Of a stretch of DNA of 32,849 nucleotides, positions 21,433-29,579 are shown piece by piece. The notes below the pieces were generated by a model that did no database searches, had not been told where the DNA came from, and worked only from the letters and a program-made list of their open reading frames with translations. Source of the stretch: a virus; IMG/VR virus record IMGVR_UViG_3300041403_000826, positions 1 through 32,849 of that record; one strand, 5' to 3'. Both the position numbers and the translations under genes were made by a program. Position 1 is the stretch's first letter, and every line of letters begins with the position of its first letter.

Positions 21433-21684
21433 ATGCCGAACTACACATACATTAACGAAGCCGGGCATCGGTCAGAGTTTATTAAACCGATTGGAACATC
21501 TGATTTTGTATCAAACGGTGTTCGTTGGAGTCGGGTGTCAGAACCGGAAGGATTCCGGATGCAAACGGGAGCATCTCTCCCGGATCAACGCGATCAGATC
21601 AAACGAGGATATAAACGCCTGGAGGATCGCGGGTGGAACAGCAAATTTTCTAAACAACAAATCAAAAAAGCCTGGGACATATGA
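21433..21684 (+). CDS. Small basic hypothetical protein (83 aa)
   Basis: From ATG 21433 (a start at 21382 would place the hairpin in the coding part). MPNYTYINEAGHRSEFIKPI is strand-like; the end (DQIKRGYKRLEDRGWNSKFS, KQQIKKAW) is helical and basic. I do not recognise it. It overlaps the next gene by four bases. Position suggests a minor head or connector protein. Confidence 0.6.
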   Translation: MPNYTYINEAGHRSEFIKPIGTSDFVSNGVRWSRVSEPEGFRMQTGASLPDQRDQIKRGYKRLEDRGWNSKFSKQQIKKAWDI

Positions 21685-21905
21685 GAGACTACATACAGGG
21701 CAGAGGTGTCATCATCGATGATAATTCCACGCACACTGGCAAATTTAATTACATAGTAGCGATCACCGACTGTGTTGTGTCCGCGATGACGTGTGCGCTT
21801 ACAGGGACGTTCTCAGGTAAAACAATCCCAGCTGGTTTGCACCTACGAGTGGATGCTACATCGATCACGCTCACATCAGGGCAAATGGTCGCATACGCAG
21901 AATGA
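21681..21905 (+). CDS. Small beta-rich structural protein (74 aa)
   Basis: MRDYIQGRGVIIDDNSTHTG, then GTFSGKTIPAGLHLRVDATS and ITLTSGQMVAYAE. The last part resembles a motif common in small phage virion proteins ('IPAG--I-G--T-ItLtSG---AY'), probably a compact beta sandwich. Coupled by ATGA overlaps on both sides. No defined function; decoration or fibre-attachment is possible. Confidence 0.6.
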   Translation: MRDYIQGRGVIIDDNSTHTGKFNYIVAITDCVVSAMTCALTGTFSGKTIPAGLHLRVDATSITLTSGQMVAYAE

Positions 21906-22120
21906 TCAGACATCTCCAGAGAATTATCACTCAGTTTTCGGTCATCACCGGGGGTTTTGCGCCCCCGGCAGTGACCGGAGATGCGATTGTGACTGATTCC
22001 GGGAGGACGCTGATCGATGCATCAAACACAATCGTAGCAGACGCAATTTATGTGGTCTCCAGCAATGGTGACACGCTCACTGACGGCACAAATTTAATTA
22101 ATCACATACGACATGGCTAA
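21902..22120 (+). CDS. Small hypothetical structural protein (72 aa)
   Basis: I do not recognise it. It is beta-prone and rich in aspartate, threonine and valine (TGDAIVTDSGRTLIDASNTI, VADAIYVVSSNGDTLTDG), as in fibre or decoration proteins. It overlaps the preceding gene by four bases and the fibre gene by eight, so it is probably made with the fibre. Confidence 0.55.
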   Translation: MIRHLQRIITQFSVITGGFAPPAVTGDAIVTDSGRTLIDASNTIVADAIYVVSSNGDTLTDGTNLINHIRHG

Positions 22121-24389
22121 TATACGAGTCAAAGACTTACCAAACACTGACACGCTCGTCGATGGTGACGAGTTGATCGTGGACAGTTCATCGGCTGGAA
22201 CCAGGCGCATATCGTTCGGAGAACTCAAATCCGAAACTGCGTCCGATTTTGTTGCAGCTCCCAGCACATACAAAGTGGCTACCCTGGCCGCCGACAACAA
22301 GCTGGATCCGTCACAGATTCCTGACACGCTGACCAACGGACTGAACTTCGTCGGTGTCGCAAACAGTGCTCCAGATTTAGTGAGCACGACTCAGGGTGAT
22401 TTTTACGTCATCGGCACCGCATTCGGGGTATACTCGGTTGGAGATCAGGCAGTGTATGACGGGAGCGCATACGTTCGAGTGACGGATGGCACCAAGCAGA
22501 TCGGCGAAGGCGGAACCGGAGCTACTACAGCAGCTGGTGCTCGAACCAATTTAAGCGTTAACTCCATTGACGAGGACGCACAGGCTAATGCGTTGAAGGT
22601 CACGGCACCTGCTTTGTATTTCAATGGGAGTTCTTCAGTGGTGGAGGTGGCTGATGATGATAAGTTGACATTTAGCAGCTCAACCGAGTTTGGAACCAAC
22701 AGCTCTGGAACGTGGTCACCAAATGACAATACGCCAGCACTCACCGATGGGTCGGGAACACTTAACCAGCACTACCGCGTGGACAGCGGAGCTGGAACTG
22801 TCACACAGGGCGGCAGCACTCTATCCGTTATCAATGGCACAGCAACTACCGCTGGGCAGGCTGTGTATTATGATGGGTCGGTTTGGCGTTTGAAGGATGT
22901 TGATGATTTGCCTTTTAGTGTTAGTGCTTGGGTAAAGATGGAGGATGCGACAGATTTTAATGTCGTTTCAAAATTTGGGTCAGGGGGTTCGACTAGGGAA
23001 TGGATGGCGACTGTTCAGCAGAATGACGATATTCGCCTTTATATTCAGGACACAAGTGGAAATTACGCATTAATCCAGTCAGCCAATCCCTTAACGACAT
23101 ATGAAGGTCAATGGGTTCATCTGGCTTGGACATATGCTGGAGCGGGGCCTAATTCGGCAAACGCTTTCACTGCCGCAATGGACGGTGTGTCCCTTTTTGT
23201 CAACGGTGAAGCTGTATCTCTGGATACTGCTACCTATTCTGGGACTTATACTGGAATGTCAAACACTAGCCAAGCTGTTCACATCGGTAGAAAAGATACA
23301 GATTACGCAAAAGGCCACATCCGTGACTGCAAAATCTTCAACCGTTCTCTCACATCCACAGAAATCGCCCAACTCGCCCGTGGCAATGATTTGGGATTTT
23401 CTGATGAATGGGGTGGGGCGTTCGGGGGGGTTTATACGAGTGATTTCACAAGCGACTCAACAAACAGCTTTTCTGCAACAAGGACCACTCTTGATGCAGT
23501 TTCAACGGTAGGCGGTGACACTGACAACTTGAAAATCGTGTCCGATGCCACAGCTTCAGCAACGCATTCCGCAATCAGAGCCTCATCGGCTCCCGCGTCT
23601 GGTAAAGGTGCCTCTATTAGAGGTGAGTACTATATCCCTAGCGGACAAACTGCCGTGGATGGGTTTGAAGTGTATATCGGTGGCGGGTCAACAGCCCTGC
23701 AAGTAACTACTGGCACAACTGACGCATGGACAGCTTTTGAATTTGAGGCGACGGATTCAAGAACAGACACCAGTTTGTTTATTTACCTTACAGATGGTGG
23801 CAATCCGACATTTAACGGGGTTTCTGGAGAATATGTTGCGTTTCGCAACATTAAAGTAACTCAAATCGGCACCCTCGCATCGTTTTCAGCAGAACGCTAT
23901 GACACCAGCACCAACAAGCTCTACGACATCAGCGACAATGGCTTTGTCGGGACAGGAACCAGTGTCAGCCTTACTGGGCGGGAACAACCAGTGTATGAAA
24001 CCGGAACGTGGACTCCTTCTATAAGTTTCGGAAATGGTTCTACTGGAATCGGTTACACCACGCAGGAAGGCGTTTACACGCGCATAGGCAATACCTGCTT
24101 TATCACTGGCGTGGTGACACTGTCAGCTGTTGGTTCTGACACAGGGACGGCACGTTTGGCTGGTTTGCCATTCGTCAACCACAATATGACAGCAACGAGC
24201 TACGGTTCCTCGTCCGTTGTGGCGTTTGACATGACTGGCCTGACCTCTGTCATAAATCTGCTGAATGAGGACAATCAACCGAATGCTATTCTTTATGACT
24301 CCGGAGCAACGGGTGCGACTGCTGTGACTCACGCCAACTTCACAGCGATTAGCAGTTTGAGGTTTTCGATGACCTACCAAATTCAATAA
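22113..24389 (+). CDS. Tail fibre with interrupted LamG-type domain
   Basis: 758 residues. Residues 5-40 hold a short fibre module (VDGDELIVDSSSAGTRRISF). A LamG/concanavalin-like domain starts at about 167 (ALYFNGSSSVVEVADDDKLT), stops at 187, and resumes at 267 (PFSVSAWVKMED) to about 425 (WVHLAWTYAG, LFVNGEAV, AVHIGRKDTDYAKGHIRDCK). The 79 residues between contain another fibre unit (QHYRVDSGAGTVTQGGS, VYYDGSVWRL). A beta-rich section (430-620) and a C-terminal receptor-type region (GTWTPSISFG, GVYTRIGNTCFITG) follow. LamG folds bind carbohydrate, so host surface binding is likely. The T-rich DNA of much of 22600-23800 differs from its flanks and suggests exchange. Confidence 0.85.
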   Translation: MANIRVKDLPNTDTLVDGDELIVDSSSAGTRRISFGELKSETASDFVAAPSTYKVATLAADNKLDPSQIPDTLTNGLNFVGVANSAPDLVSTTQGDFYVIGTAFGVYSVGDQAVYDGSAYVRVTDGTKQIGEGGTGATTAAGARTNLSVNSIDEDAQANALKVTAPALYFNGSSSVVEVADDDKLTFSSSTEFGTNSSGTWSPNDNTPALTDGSGTLNQHYRVDSGAGTVTQGGSTLSVINGTATTAGQAVYYDGSVWRLKDVDDLPFSVSAWVKMEDATDFNVVSKFGSGGSTREWMATVQQNDDIRLYIQDTSGNYALIQSANPLTTYEGQWVHLAWTYAGAGPNSANAFTAAMDGVSLFVNGEAVSLDTATYSGTYTGMSNTSQAVHIGRKDTDYAKGHIRDCKIFNRSLTSTEIAQLARGNDLGFSDEWGGAFGGVYTSDFTSDSTNSFSATRTTLDAVSTVGGDTDNLKIVSDATASATHSAIRASSAPASGKGASIRGEYYIPSGQTAVDGFEVYIGGGSTALQVTTGTTDAWTAFEFEATDSRTDTSLFIYLTDGGNPTFNGVSGEYVAFRNIKVTQIGTLASFSAERYDTSTNKLYDISDNGFVGTGTSVSLTGREQPVYETGTWTPSISFGNGSTGIGYTTQEGVYTRIGNTCFITGVVTLSAVGSDTGTARLAGLPFVNHNMTATSYGSSSVVAFDMTGLTSVINLLNEDNQPNAILYDSGATGATAVTHANFTAISSLRFSMTYQIQ

Positions 24390-24397
24390 TTTAAACT

Positions 24398-24682
24398 ATG
24401 GACCCAAAAATCAATTATCTACGAAGCCAGATAGCTGGCATTGAATCGCAGCTCGCAGCCGATAACGGCAAATCCACCATCCTGCAACTGCTCGGCAAAG
24501 CCAAAGCTCTGCTGAACGCACGCGAGGAATTGAACGAACCAGTTAACCGTGCCAACACCGAGGCACTGCTCACGCAGGTTGTAGCAGCAGTTACTGCATA
24601 CAATGCTTCCAACCAAATCAGCATGGATTCGGTTGCTGACATTATGGCTGGATTTGATGCCGCTGTTGCACCTGCCGAATAA
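24398..24682 (+). CDS. Helical hypothetical protein (94 aa)
   Basis: Not recognised. Almost entirely helical (INYLRSQIAGIESQLAADNG, LQLLGKAKALLNAREELNEP, EALLTQVVAAVTAYNASNQI), with heptad-like leucines that could form a coiled coil. It lies between the fibre and the lysis-type genes, and its TAA overlaps the next ATG by one base. A fibre chaperone or a small tail component are possible; neither is shown. Confidence 0.65.
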   Translation: MDPKINYLRSQIAGIESQLAADNGKSTILQLLGKAKALLNAREELNEPVNRANTEALLTQVVAAVTAYNASNQISMDSVADIMAGFDAAVAPAE

Positions 24683-24861
24683 TGCAGAACTGGGCAGAGC
24701 ATTCCAAACTGGGGGTCGTGAGTCTGCTCGGGGTCACAGTCACGCTGACTCAGATCAACATCGTCATCCAGCTCGGGATAGGGCTCGCGTCATTGGCGTA
24801 TGCCGTAATCAAAGTCATGCACGCATACCGCGATTATAAGCGTAAAAAAGATGAAAATTAA
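24682..24861 (+). CDS. Holin candidate (59 aa)
   Basis: A 59-residue membrane protein. Two hydrophobic segments, about 11-29 (GVVSLLGVTVTLTQINIVI) and 31-46 (LGIGLASLAYAVIKVM), are followed by a strongly charged end (RDYKRKKDEN). This size, two membrane passes and a basic C-terminus fit small holins, which form lethal holes in the inner membrane at lysis. It overlaps the next gene, a lipoprotein with a membrane segment, by 11 bases, which supports a lysis cassette. No endolysin gene accompanies it. Identification is by topology and neighbours only. Confidence 0.65.
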   Translation: MQNWAEHSKLGVVSLLGVTVTLTQINIVIQLGIGLASLAYAVIKVMHAYRDYKRKKDEN

Positions 24862-25318
24862 AAGTCATGTGTATGTCGCTGGGGTTATCGGGATTCTTTT
24901 TTTAGGATCAGGGTGCGCTCAACTCAAACGTATTGGGGATAGTTTCTACACTCCTCAAATCGTTTCGAGCACGAACGTGGTAAACACTCCCATGGGCCCA
25001 ATCGATGTGGTCACAACTCGGACAAACTGGGTGGTTTCATCTGGTAGCCGAGCAGCAGCGGAGCTTCCAGGCGAGATCGGGATCCCGTTTGGTTCGCTCG
25101 TCACATTTTTGGTGATGTCTGCGCTGACGATTGGAGCAGCGATCCGATCAAAAAAGTATAGGGAAGCGACTCTCAGTGCGCTCGATGCTGGGAACCAGTT
25201 CAAGGAGGAATTGAAGAAAAACAACATCGATGTCAGTGGCATGCTCAAGGGAATCGTCAGGGATCAGAAAGCCAAAAAGACGTTCCCGGTCATCAGAAAA
25301 CTTTTGGACTTGATTTGA
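24851..25318 (+). CDS. Lipoprotein with internal membrane segment, possible single-gene spanin
   Basis: 155 residues. A signal peptide (VYVAGVIGILFLGSGCAQL) ends in a lipobox with C22; alanine at the next position favours outer-membrane sorting. Residues 23-76 would span the periplasm. A membrane segment lies at about 79-98 (PFGSLVTFLVMSALTIGAAI), followed by a ~55-residue charged, helical tail (KKYREATLSALDAGNQFKEE). One protein tied to both membranes is the plan of unimolecular spanins such as phage T1 gp11, which fuse the membranes at the end of lysis. In T1 the membrane segment is nearer the C-terminus, so the long tail here is unusual. It directly follows the holin candidate. Confidence 0.65.
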   Translation: MKIKSHVYVAGVIGILFLGSGCAQLKRIGDSFYTPQIVSSTNVVNTPMGPIDVVTTRTNWVVSSGSRAAAELPGEIGIPFGSLVTFLVMSALTIGAAIRSKKYREATLSALDAGNQFKEELKKNNIDVSGMLKGIVRDQKAKKTFPVIRKLLDLI

Positions 25319-25319
25319 T

Positions 25320-26441
25320 ATGGGTTTAACTACCGGACACGTATTCAGCGATGGCGACACGGTCACTGCTGCAAAGCTTAACGCGATGGTTAACAATGCG
25401 ATCATCAGTGCGGACACGGTGACATCATCGATGCTCTCAGATGACGTGATTGAGTCACGCCATATCGCGGATGGCGCAATCACATCCAATCACATTGCCA
25501 ATGGCGCAGTCTCATTGGGGATTATCTCCAGCGAGACCAGTGCGCCAGGCACGATCATTCAGTCAGGCAGTGGGGGTACATGGGAGGAATTGTCACCGGG
25601 CACAACTGGCATGCTGCTGACCAGCAATGGAGCAGACACTGCTTTGACGTTTGGTTTGCTGGGATCCGCGAGCCTGGGGAACACATTGATCAGCGGTTTG
25701 GTTGAGCACGCAAACCCAATTGTCGGTGATCTCCTGATGGTCAAGGACACGGTAGCCGGGGTAAACAAACACACAACGATTCAGGGGGTGCTTAACTCCA
25801 TGACCGGGCTCGGGTTGATCGACGCAAACGACATTGCCTCCGACGATGAGGTGATGGTTTATGATAAGAGCACAACCACTGCCAAAAGGATGTTGTGGTC
25901 CGAGATACAGGAGAGTGTCCTGAATATTCCCACGCTTGAACCACTAAGCCAGGCGACTGTGGAGGATGCTGATTTGTTGGCAATTTATGACGTTTCGTCC
26001 GGTGAGACAAAAAAAATAACAAAGGCCGATCTGGGGACCGGAGGATCAATGTTAGAAGCTTCTTACACAGTGACAGTGCCAAGCTTTAATGGCTCTACTG
26101 TCGCACATACGATTGATGCCTCCCCTGCGTCATACGACTCCGGAGTAGTTACGGTTTATACGTTGGAAGTCTCTGGTTCCCCTGGTTCCTCACCTGGATC
26201 CGGATTATTGCAGGTGACGCTACCGAATGCTGCTTTGTATGTTGGTGAGGGAGTCAAGCAACTGTACATTTTGATTGAGAATGTCGATAATTATGGTGTG
26301 GAGATAGGGGCGACTGATGCCAGCGGAAACGTGGTGTATCGAACCTCGTCCAGCTACGTATTCCCGCAGGGTGCTCCAATAATCTGCACTCCATACGTTG
26401 TGGCTGGATCACACTATTGGGGCGTTGGCGCAATATCATGA
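25320..26441 (+). CDS. Repeat-containing tail fibre / appendage protein
   Basis: 373 residues. Residues 27-66 are short repeats of about ten residues (IISADTVTSSML, VIESRHIADG, AITSNHIANG), as in trimeric fibre shafts. Three longer modules of about 40 residues follow at about 131-160, 171-200 and 212-240, each with the pattern 'D-LL-VYD-S----K--T--EL' (for example DADLLAIYDVSSGETKKITK). The same module occurs once at the start of the 22113-24389 fibre. The last ~130 residues are a beta domain (LEASYTVTVPSFNGSTVAHT). Probably a second fibre or an adaptor for the first. Confidence 0.75.
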   Translation: MGLTTGHVFSDGDTVTAAKLNAMVNNAIISADTVTSSMLSDDVIESRHIADGAITSNHIANGAVSLGIISSETSAPGTIIQSGSGGTWEELSPGTTGMLLTSNGADTALTFGLLGSASLGNTLISGLVEHANPIVGDLLMVKDTVAGVNKHTTIQGVLNSMTGLGLIDANDIASDDEVMVYDKSTTTAKRMLWSEIQESVLNIPTLEPLSQATVEDADLLAIYDVSSGETKKITKADLGTGGSMLEASYTVTVPSFNGSTVAHTIDASPASYDSGVVTVYTLEVSGSPGSSPGSGLLQVTLPNAALYVGEGVKQLYILIENVDNYGVEIGATDASGNVVYRTSSSYVFPQGAPIICTPYVVAGSHYWGVGAIS

Positions 26442-27418
26442 CACTATCCTCCATAGCAGATTTCGTTTGTAAGAAAGTTGGAAAAACCGATTCCGCTTCC
26501 GTTGCCATTTGCAAAGATTTTATTCGGCAGCGGCATGAGATGGTCTACGACACAGGGCTATGGAAAGACTCGATCAAAATCGAGCAGTTCTGTTTATCCA
26601 CCAAAGACAGTCCGGATTCCAACCCTTACACAACGGATGCGGTGACCCCCTACGCATACGAGCAGGAAATCACGCTTCCCTATGAGATTGCCCGGCCAAT
26701 CGCGGTTCTGTATGAAACCACTCTCATGAGCTGCCGTGATCTCCAGGCATTGGTCCGGATTCAACCGGAGGCAATGTTCTCCGAGGGTGTGCCAGCTTCC
26801 TACACCGAGATCGAGCCAATCGCGTTCGGAAAGTCTACTTCATCGGATCCGTTTCGAGTGATGTTAAGAGCGCGATCCAGTTCCGCCGATGACGGTAAAA
26901 CAGTTTACTTCAAGGGCATCCTCGCTGGTCGCCCGGTGAGCGAGACATTTGTTCTCAGCACCACATCGCGATACGGATCCCAGGAGTTTGATGAGGTCCA
27001 CTATGTTTCAAAGCCTGTGACCAGCGGGACCATCACATTCTCCAACGGAGCTACCGACCAGATTATCCCGGCGGAGGAGACGAGGTATTCTCTGTGCCGA
27101 CTACGACTGAGTCTGGTCCCTGAATACGTTTCAGGTGAGCAGGTCTGTATGATTGTGGTCGGGAAGAAAAGGCTTCGTCCACTTCGAAACGACTACGACG
27201 AACCTCAGATCCGGGGCATTGATAATGCTCTCATCGCTTTTGCCGAGGGAGACATGCTCGAGCGTTCCAGGCAGTTCGGGAAGGCACAAATCAAATTTAG
27301 TGAAGCGTCCAGTTTGCTCGAGATCGTTCGAGACCTGGAGAGGGGGCAGTCTTCTGCTGTGAGCGTTCTTCAACCAAACCCAGACGGGGCATACACCCGT
27401 GATGATTTTGGATTCTGA
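26438..27418 (+). CDS. Head-tail adaptor / tail protein
   Basis: 326 residues from ATG 26438, which overlaps the previous stop. The helical start (SSIADFVCKKVGKTDSASVA, ICKDFIRQRHEMVYDTGLWK) followed by beta-rich sections matches proteins placed between fibres and the beta-propeller tail protein in this phage type; the 'RQRHEMVYDT-LW' block is the recognisable part. The end (DALIAFAEGDMLERSRQFGK, AQIKFSEASSLLEIVRDLER) is helical. A connector ring below the portal is the likely role, assigned from position and overall plan. Confidence 0.65.
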   Translation: MTLSSIADFVCKKVGKTDSASVAICKDFIRQRHEMVYDTGLWKDSIKIEQFCLSTKDSPDSNPYTTDAVTPYAYEQEITLPYEIARPIAVLYETTLMSCRDLQALVRIQPEAMFSEGVPASYTEIEPIAFGKSTSSDPFRVMLRARSSSADDGKTVYFKGILAGRPVSETFVLSTTSRYGSQEFDEVHYVSKPVTSGTITFSNGATDQIIPAEETRYSLCRLRLSLVPEYVSGEQVCMIVVGKKRLRPLRNDYDEPQIRGIDNALIAFAEGDMLERSRQFGKAQIKFSEASSLLEIVRDLERGQSSAVSVLQPNPDGAYTRDDFGF

Positions 27419-29127
27419 TGCCAGTTTACTTCAATGACGCAACCGATGATCCTTTGGCATTTGACTCTCAACCGTTGATCGGTGGTGTCAACTCGTATGG
27501 TCGCGCATCCACCATTCCCCAACAGTCCGCATCCTATCTAAAAAACGTAGAACTTTCGACCAGCGGCATCACTAAATCACGCCGGGGTGCTCACTACCTA
27601 TACACTCAGGTGTATGGGACCATTCACGCCATCATCGCCCTACGGACCCCGATCTGGGACTACGGTGTGATGATTTTTGCTGACGGACACGTCTACCTTC
27701 ACACCGAAGATGTCCAGGGGATCCTATTCAACGATGTCTACGACTCCTCCGTTCAGGCGCATAAGTGCAGCGTCACAGAAATCAACGGAGCAGTGTTTTT
27801 CACTGACAGCAACGGTTCCATCATCGCGGTTCGCCAAAACGGTAGTGAAGACATACTGGTGGACGCTGACGGTAATACAATCTGGGACGATGTGGATTCA
27901 ATCGCAACCTATGACGTTGCCGTCGAGGTCACTGATCCAGAAGCTCCGACTGATGTTCGGTGTCTGACCGCGCACAGGTTTCGTTTAGTGTGCGCCAATG
28001 GCATCGATGAGGTTCATTTCTCGAATATCCTACCGGATGTAAGTGACCCAGCTTTGGGTGACGTGTTCCCCGCTGGTGGGGCAAATTCCCTCCGGGTAGG
28101 TGATGGGCGATCGGACAAAGTGGTTGCACTGGTTCCATTCAAGGATTTCAGGATCGCAGTTTTAAAGGAAAACAGTGTTCACATAATTAATGCTGACCCG
28201 TCATTGGACACAGTCGCAGATTATGAGATCCAAATGGTTTCAGATCGCGTTGGATGTCTCGCTGAGAAGTCCGCAGTGCGAGTTGGTGATGACATCCTCT
28301 TTTTGAGCCGCGATGGCATTCGGTCGATTGGGACCGCTTACCAACAGGATCAAATTGGAACGTCTGATCCTCTATCACTGCCAATTCAGGACATCATCGA
28401 GAAAATCAATTGGTCATACGCACAGAAATCCTGCGCCACATTTTGGCGCGGTCGATATATGCTTACTGTGCCGTATCTCAACTCTACTGTCCCAAATGTG
28501 ACCATCGTCTACGATACCAACACCAAAGCATGGGCCGGGATCTGGACCGAATGGAAGCCGAGCATGTTCGACGTGTATGAACCGCTCAACGGTCGTAGAC
28601 GCTTGATTTGGCCTGACACCAATTACAACAACATCGTCTATCTCCGTGACCACATCGACGAGGATGCCACGGTGGAGACTGACTTCACTGACAACCTCGA
28701 TGGGACGTTTCAGCCTGTTCCGTTTGAAATCATCACCAGGGCGATGACGTTCAATGATCCAATCAGTCCTAAACAATGCGACTTCGCCGAACTCGAGTTC
28801 TTCAAGTCGAAGGCGAGAGTTAACGTGGAATTGATCGTGGATGGTTTGGATCCTCAATCGATCGAATCGGGCCAACTGCTTGTGACAGGGACGGGTGACC
28901 TGACGTTGGATTTTATCCTGCCCTCTGTCCTGGGGACTCCAGGAGTGATACGTCACAACCTATCGCTTCTCGGCAACGATGTTGGAAGAGAGTTTCAGGT
29001 CCGTGTGACCAGCTGCCCGGAGACACAACTAACAGAAGCCGGGCTCACCAACAATGAGCAGCGTTACATCGCGATGCGATACGTCACCATGGGGGCATAC
29101 CTAGAGACCATGGACAGCCAAAAGTGA
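27418..29127 (+). CDS. Beta-propeller-type tail protein
   Basis: 569 residues, nearly all beta strands. Recurrent units such as GTIHAIIALRTPIWDYGVMI, GHVYLHTEDVQG, EINGAVFFTDSNGSIIAV and VGDDILFLSRDGIRSI suggest propeller blades, like the P22 gp10 or T7 gp12 tail-hub proteins of podoviruses. The start (QPLIGGVNSYGRASTIPQQS) and the block KSRRGAHYLYTQ are typical. It is joined to both neighbours by one- to four-base overlaps. It should form the short tail tube or hub below the adaptor ring. Confidence 0.75.
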   Translation: MPVYFNDATDDPLAFDSQPLIGGVNSYGRASTIPQQSASYLKNVELSTSGITKSRRGAHYLYTQVYGTIHAIIALRTPIWDYGVMIFADGHVYLHTEDVQGILFNDVYDSSVQAHKCSVTEINGAVFFTDSNGSIIAVRQNGSEDILVDADGNTIWDDVDSIATYDVAVEVTDPEAPTDVRCLTAHRFRLVCANGIDEVHFSNILPDVSDPALGDVFPAGGANSLRVGDGRSDKVVALVPFKDFRIAVLKENSVHIINADPSLDTVADYEIQMVSDRVGCLAEKSAVRVGDDILFLSRDGIRSIGTAYQQDQIGTSDPLSLPIQDIIEKINWSYAQKSCATFWRGRYMLTVPYLNSTVPNVTIVYDTNTKAWAGIWTEWKPSMFDVYEPLNGRRRLIWPDTNYNNIVYLRDHIDEDATVETDFTDNLDGTFQPVPFEIITRAMTFNDPISPKQCDFAELEFFKSKARVNVELIVDGLDPQSIESGQLLVTGTGDLTLDFILPSVLGTPGVIRHNLSLLGNDVGREFQVRVTSCPETQLTEAGLTNNEQRYIAMRYVTMGAYLETMDSQK

Positions 29128-29579
29128 GGATTCAAGATGTCATTGATTTTGCTAAAAGACACGGAAATGGGCGCGTATATATCGGGTGGAGCGACGAAGA
29201 AATCGCCCACCATCTCAAGTTTCATGCGAACGATGGAACACTCATGGTTACGGAGTCAGACGGCGCGATCACTTCGTTCTGTGTTTACAAACAAATCCGT
29301 CAGTTTGACGGGGACATTGAGAAGGTATTTTGGCAAAGCTCGGATCGGAGTGGGCAGGATGTTTATCTGCACGAACTGGTCTCCATCAGCGGTGTCTCAG
29401 CTGCTCATATGCTTGACGTATTTGAGAGGTCTGACCCCAGAGCTATTGACATGACCTATTGGGCGCACAGAGGAGGAAAACTCAAGCAATACACATTCAA
29501 CCAACTTAAGAGATTTTTATGTCATCACCGAAGACACCACCACCACCAGACTATGCCGCAGCAAACCGTGAGGGCATAG
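29124..29579 (+). CDS. GNAT-like phage protein in the tail operon
   Basis: 151 residues. TESDGAITSFCVYKQI, YLHELVSISGVSAAHML, ERSDPRAIDMTYWAHRGGKL and KQYTFNQLKRFL resemble the short GNAT-like proteins found among tail genes in related phages. No acetyl-CoA loop with all usual residues is visible, so enzyme activity is doubtful. The last ~20 residues (HHRRHHHHQ...) come from the 61-base overlap with the next gene and are probably not selected. Confidence 0.6.
   Translation: MRIQDVIDFAKRHGNGRVYIGWSDEEIAHHLKFHANDGTLMVTESDGAITSFCVYKQIRQFDGDIEKVFWQSSDRSGQDVYLHELVSISGVSAAHMLDVFERSDPRAIDMTYWAHRGGKLKQYTFNQLKRFLCHHRRHHHHQTMPQQTVRA

Noticed and set aside
22203-22209. Further AGGCGCA heptamers (also at 27757-27764) as extra operator sites
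   Set aside because: Single copies inside structural genes; a seven-base word is expected a few times by chance in this length.
28414-28956. Open minus-strand frame of 180 codons
   Set aside because: Antisense to the beta-propeller gene, with low-complexity, histidine/arginine-rich translation and no start signals.
29549-29579. Histidine-rich C-terminus (HHRRHHHH) as a metal-binding motif
   Set aside because: It is produced by the overlap with the proline-rich start of the next gene and is likely not selected.
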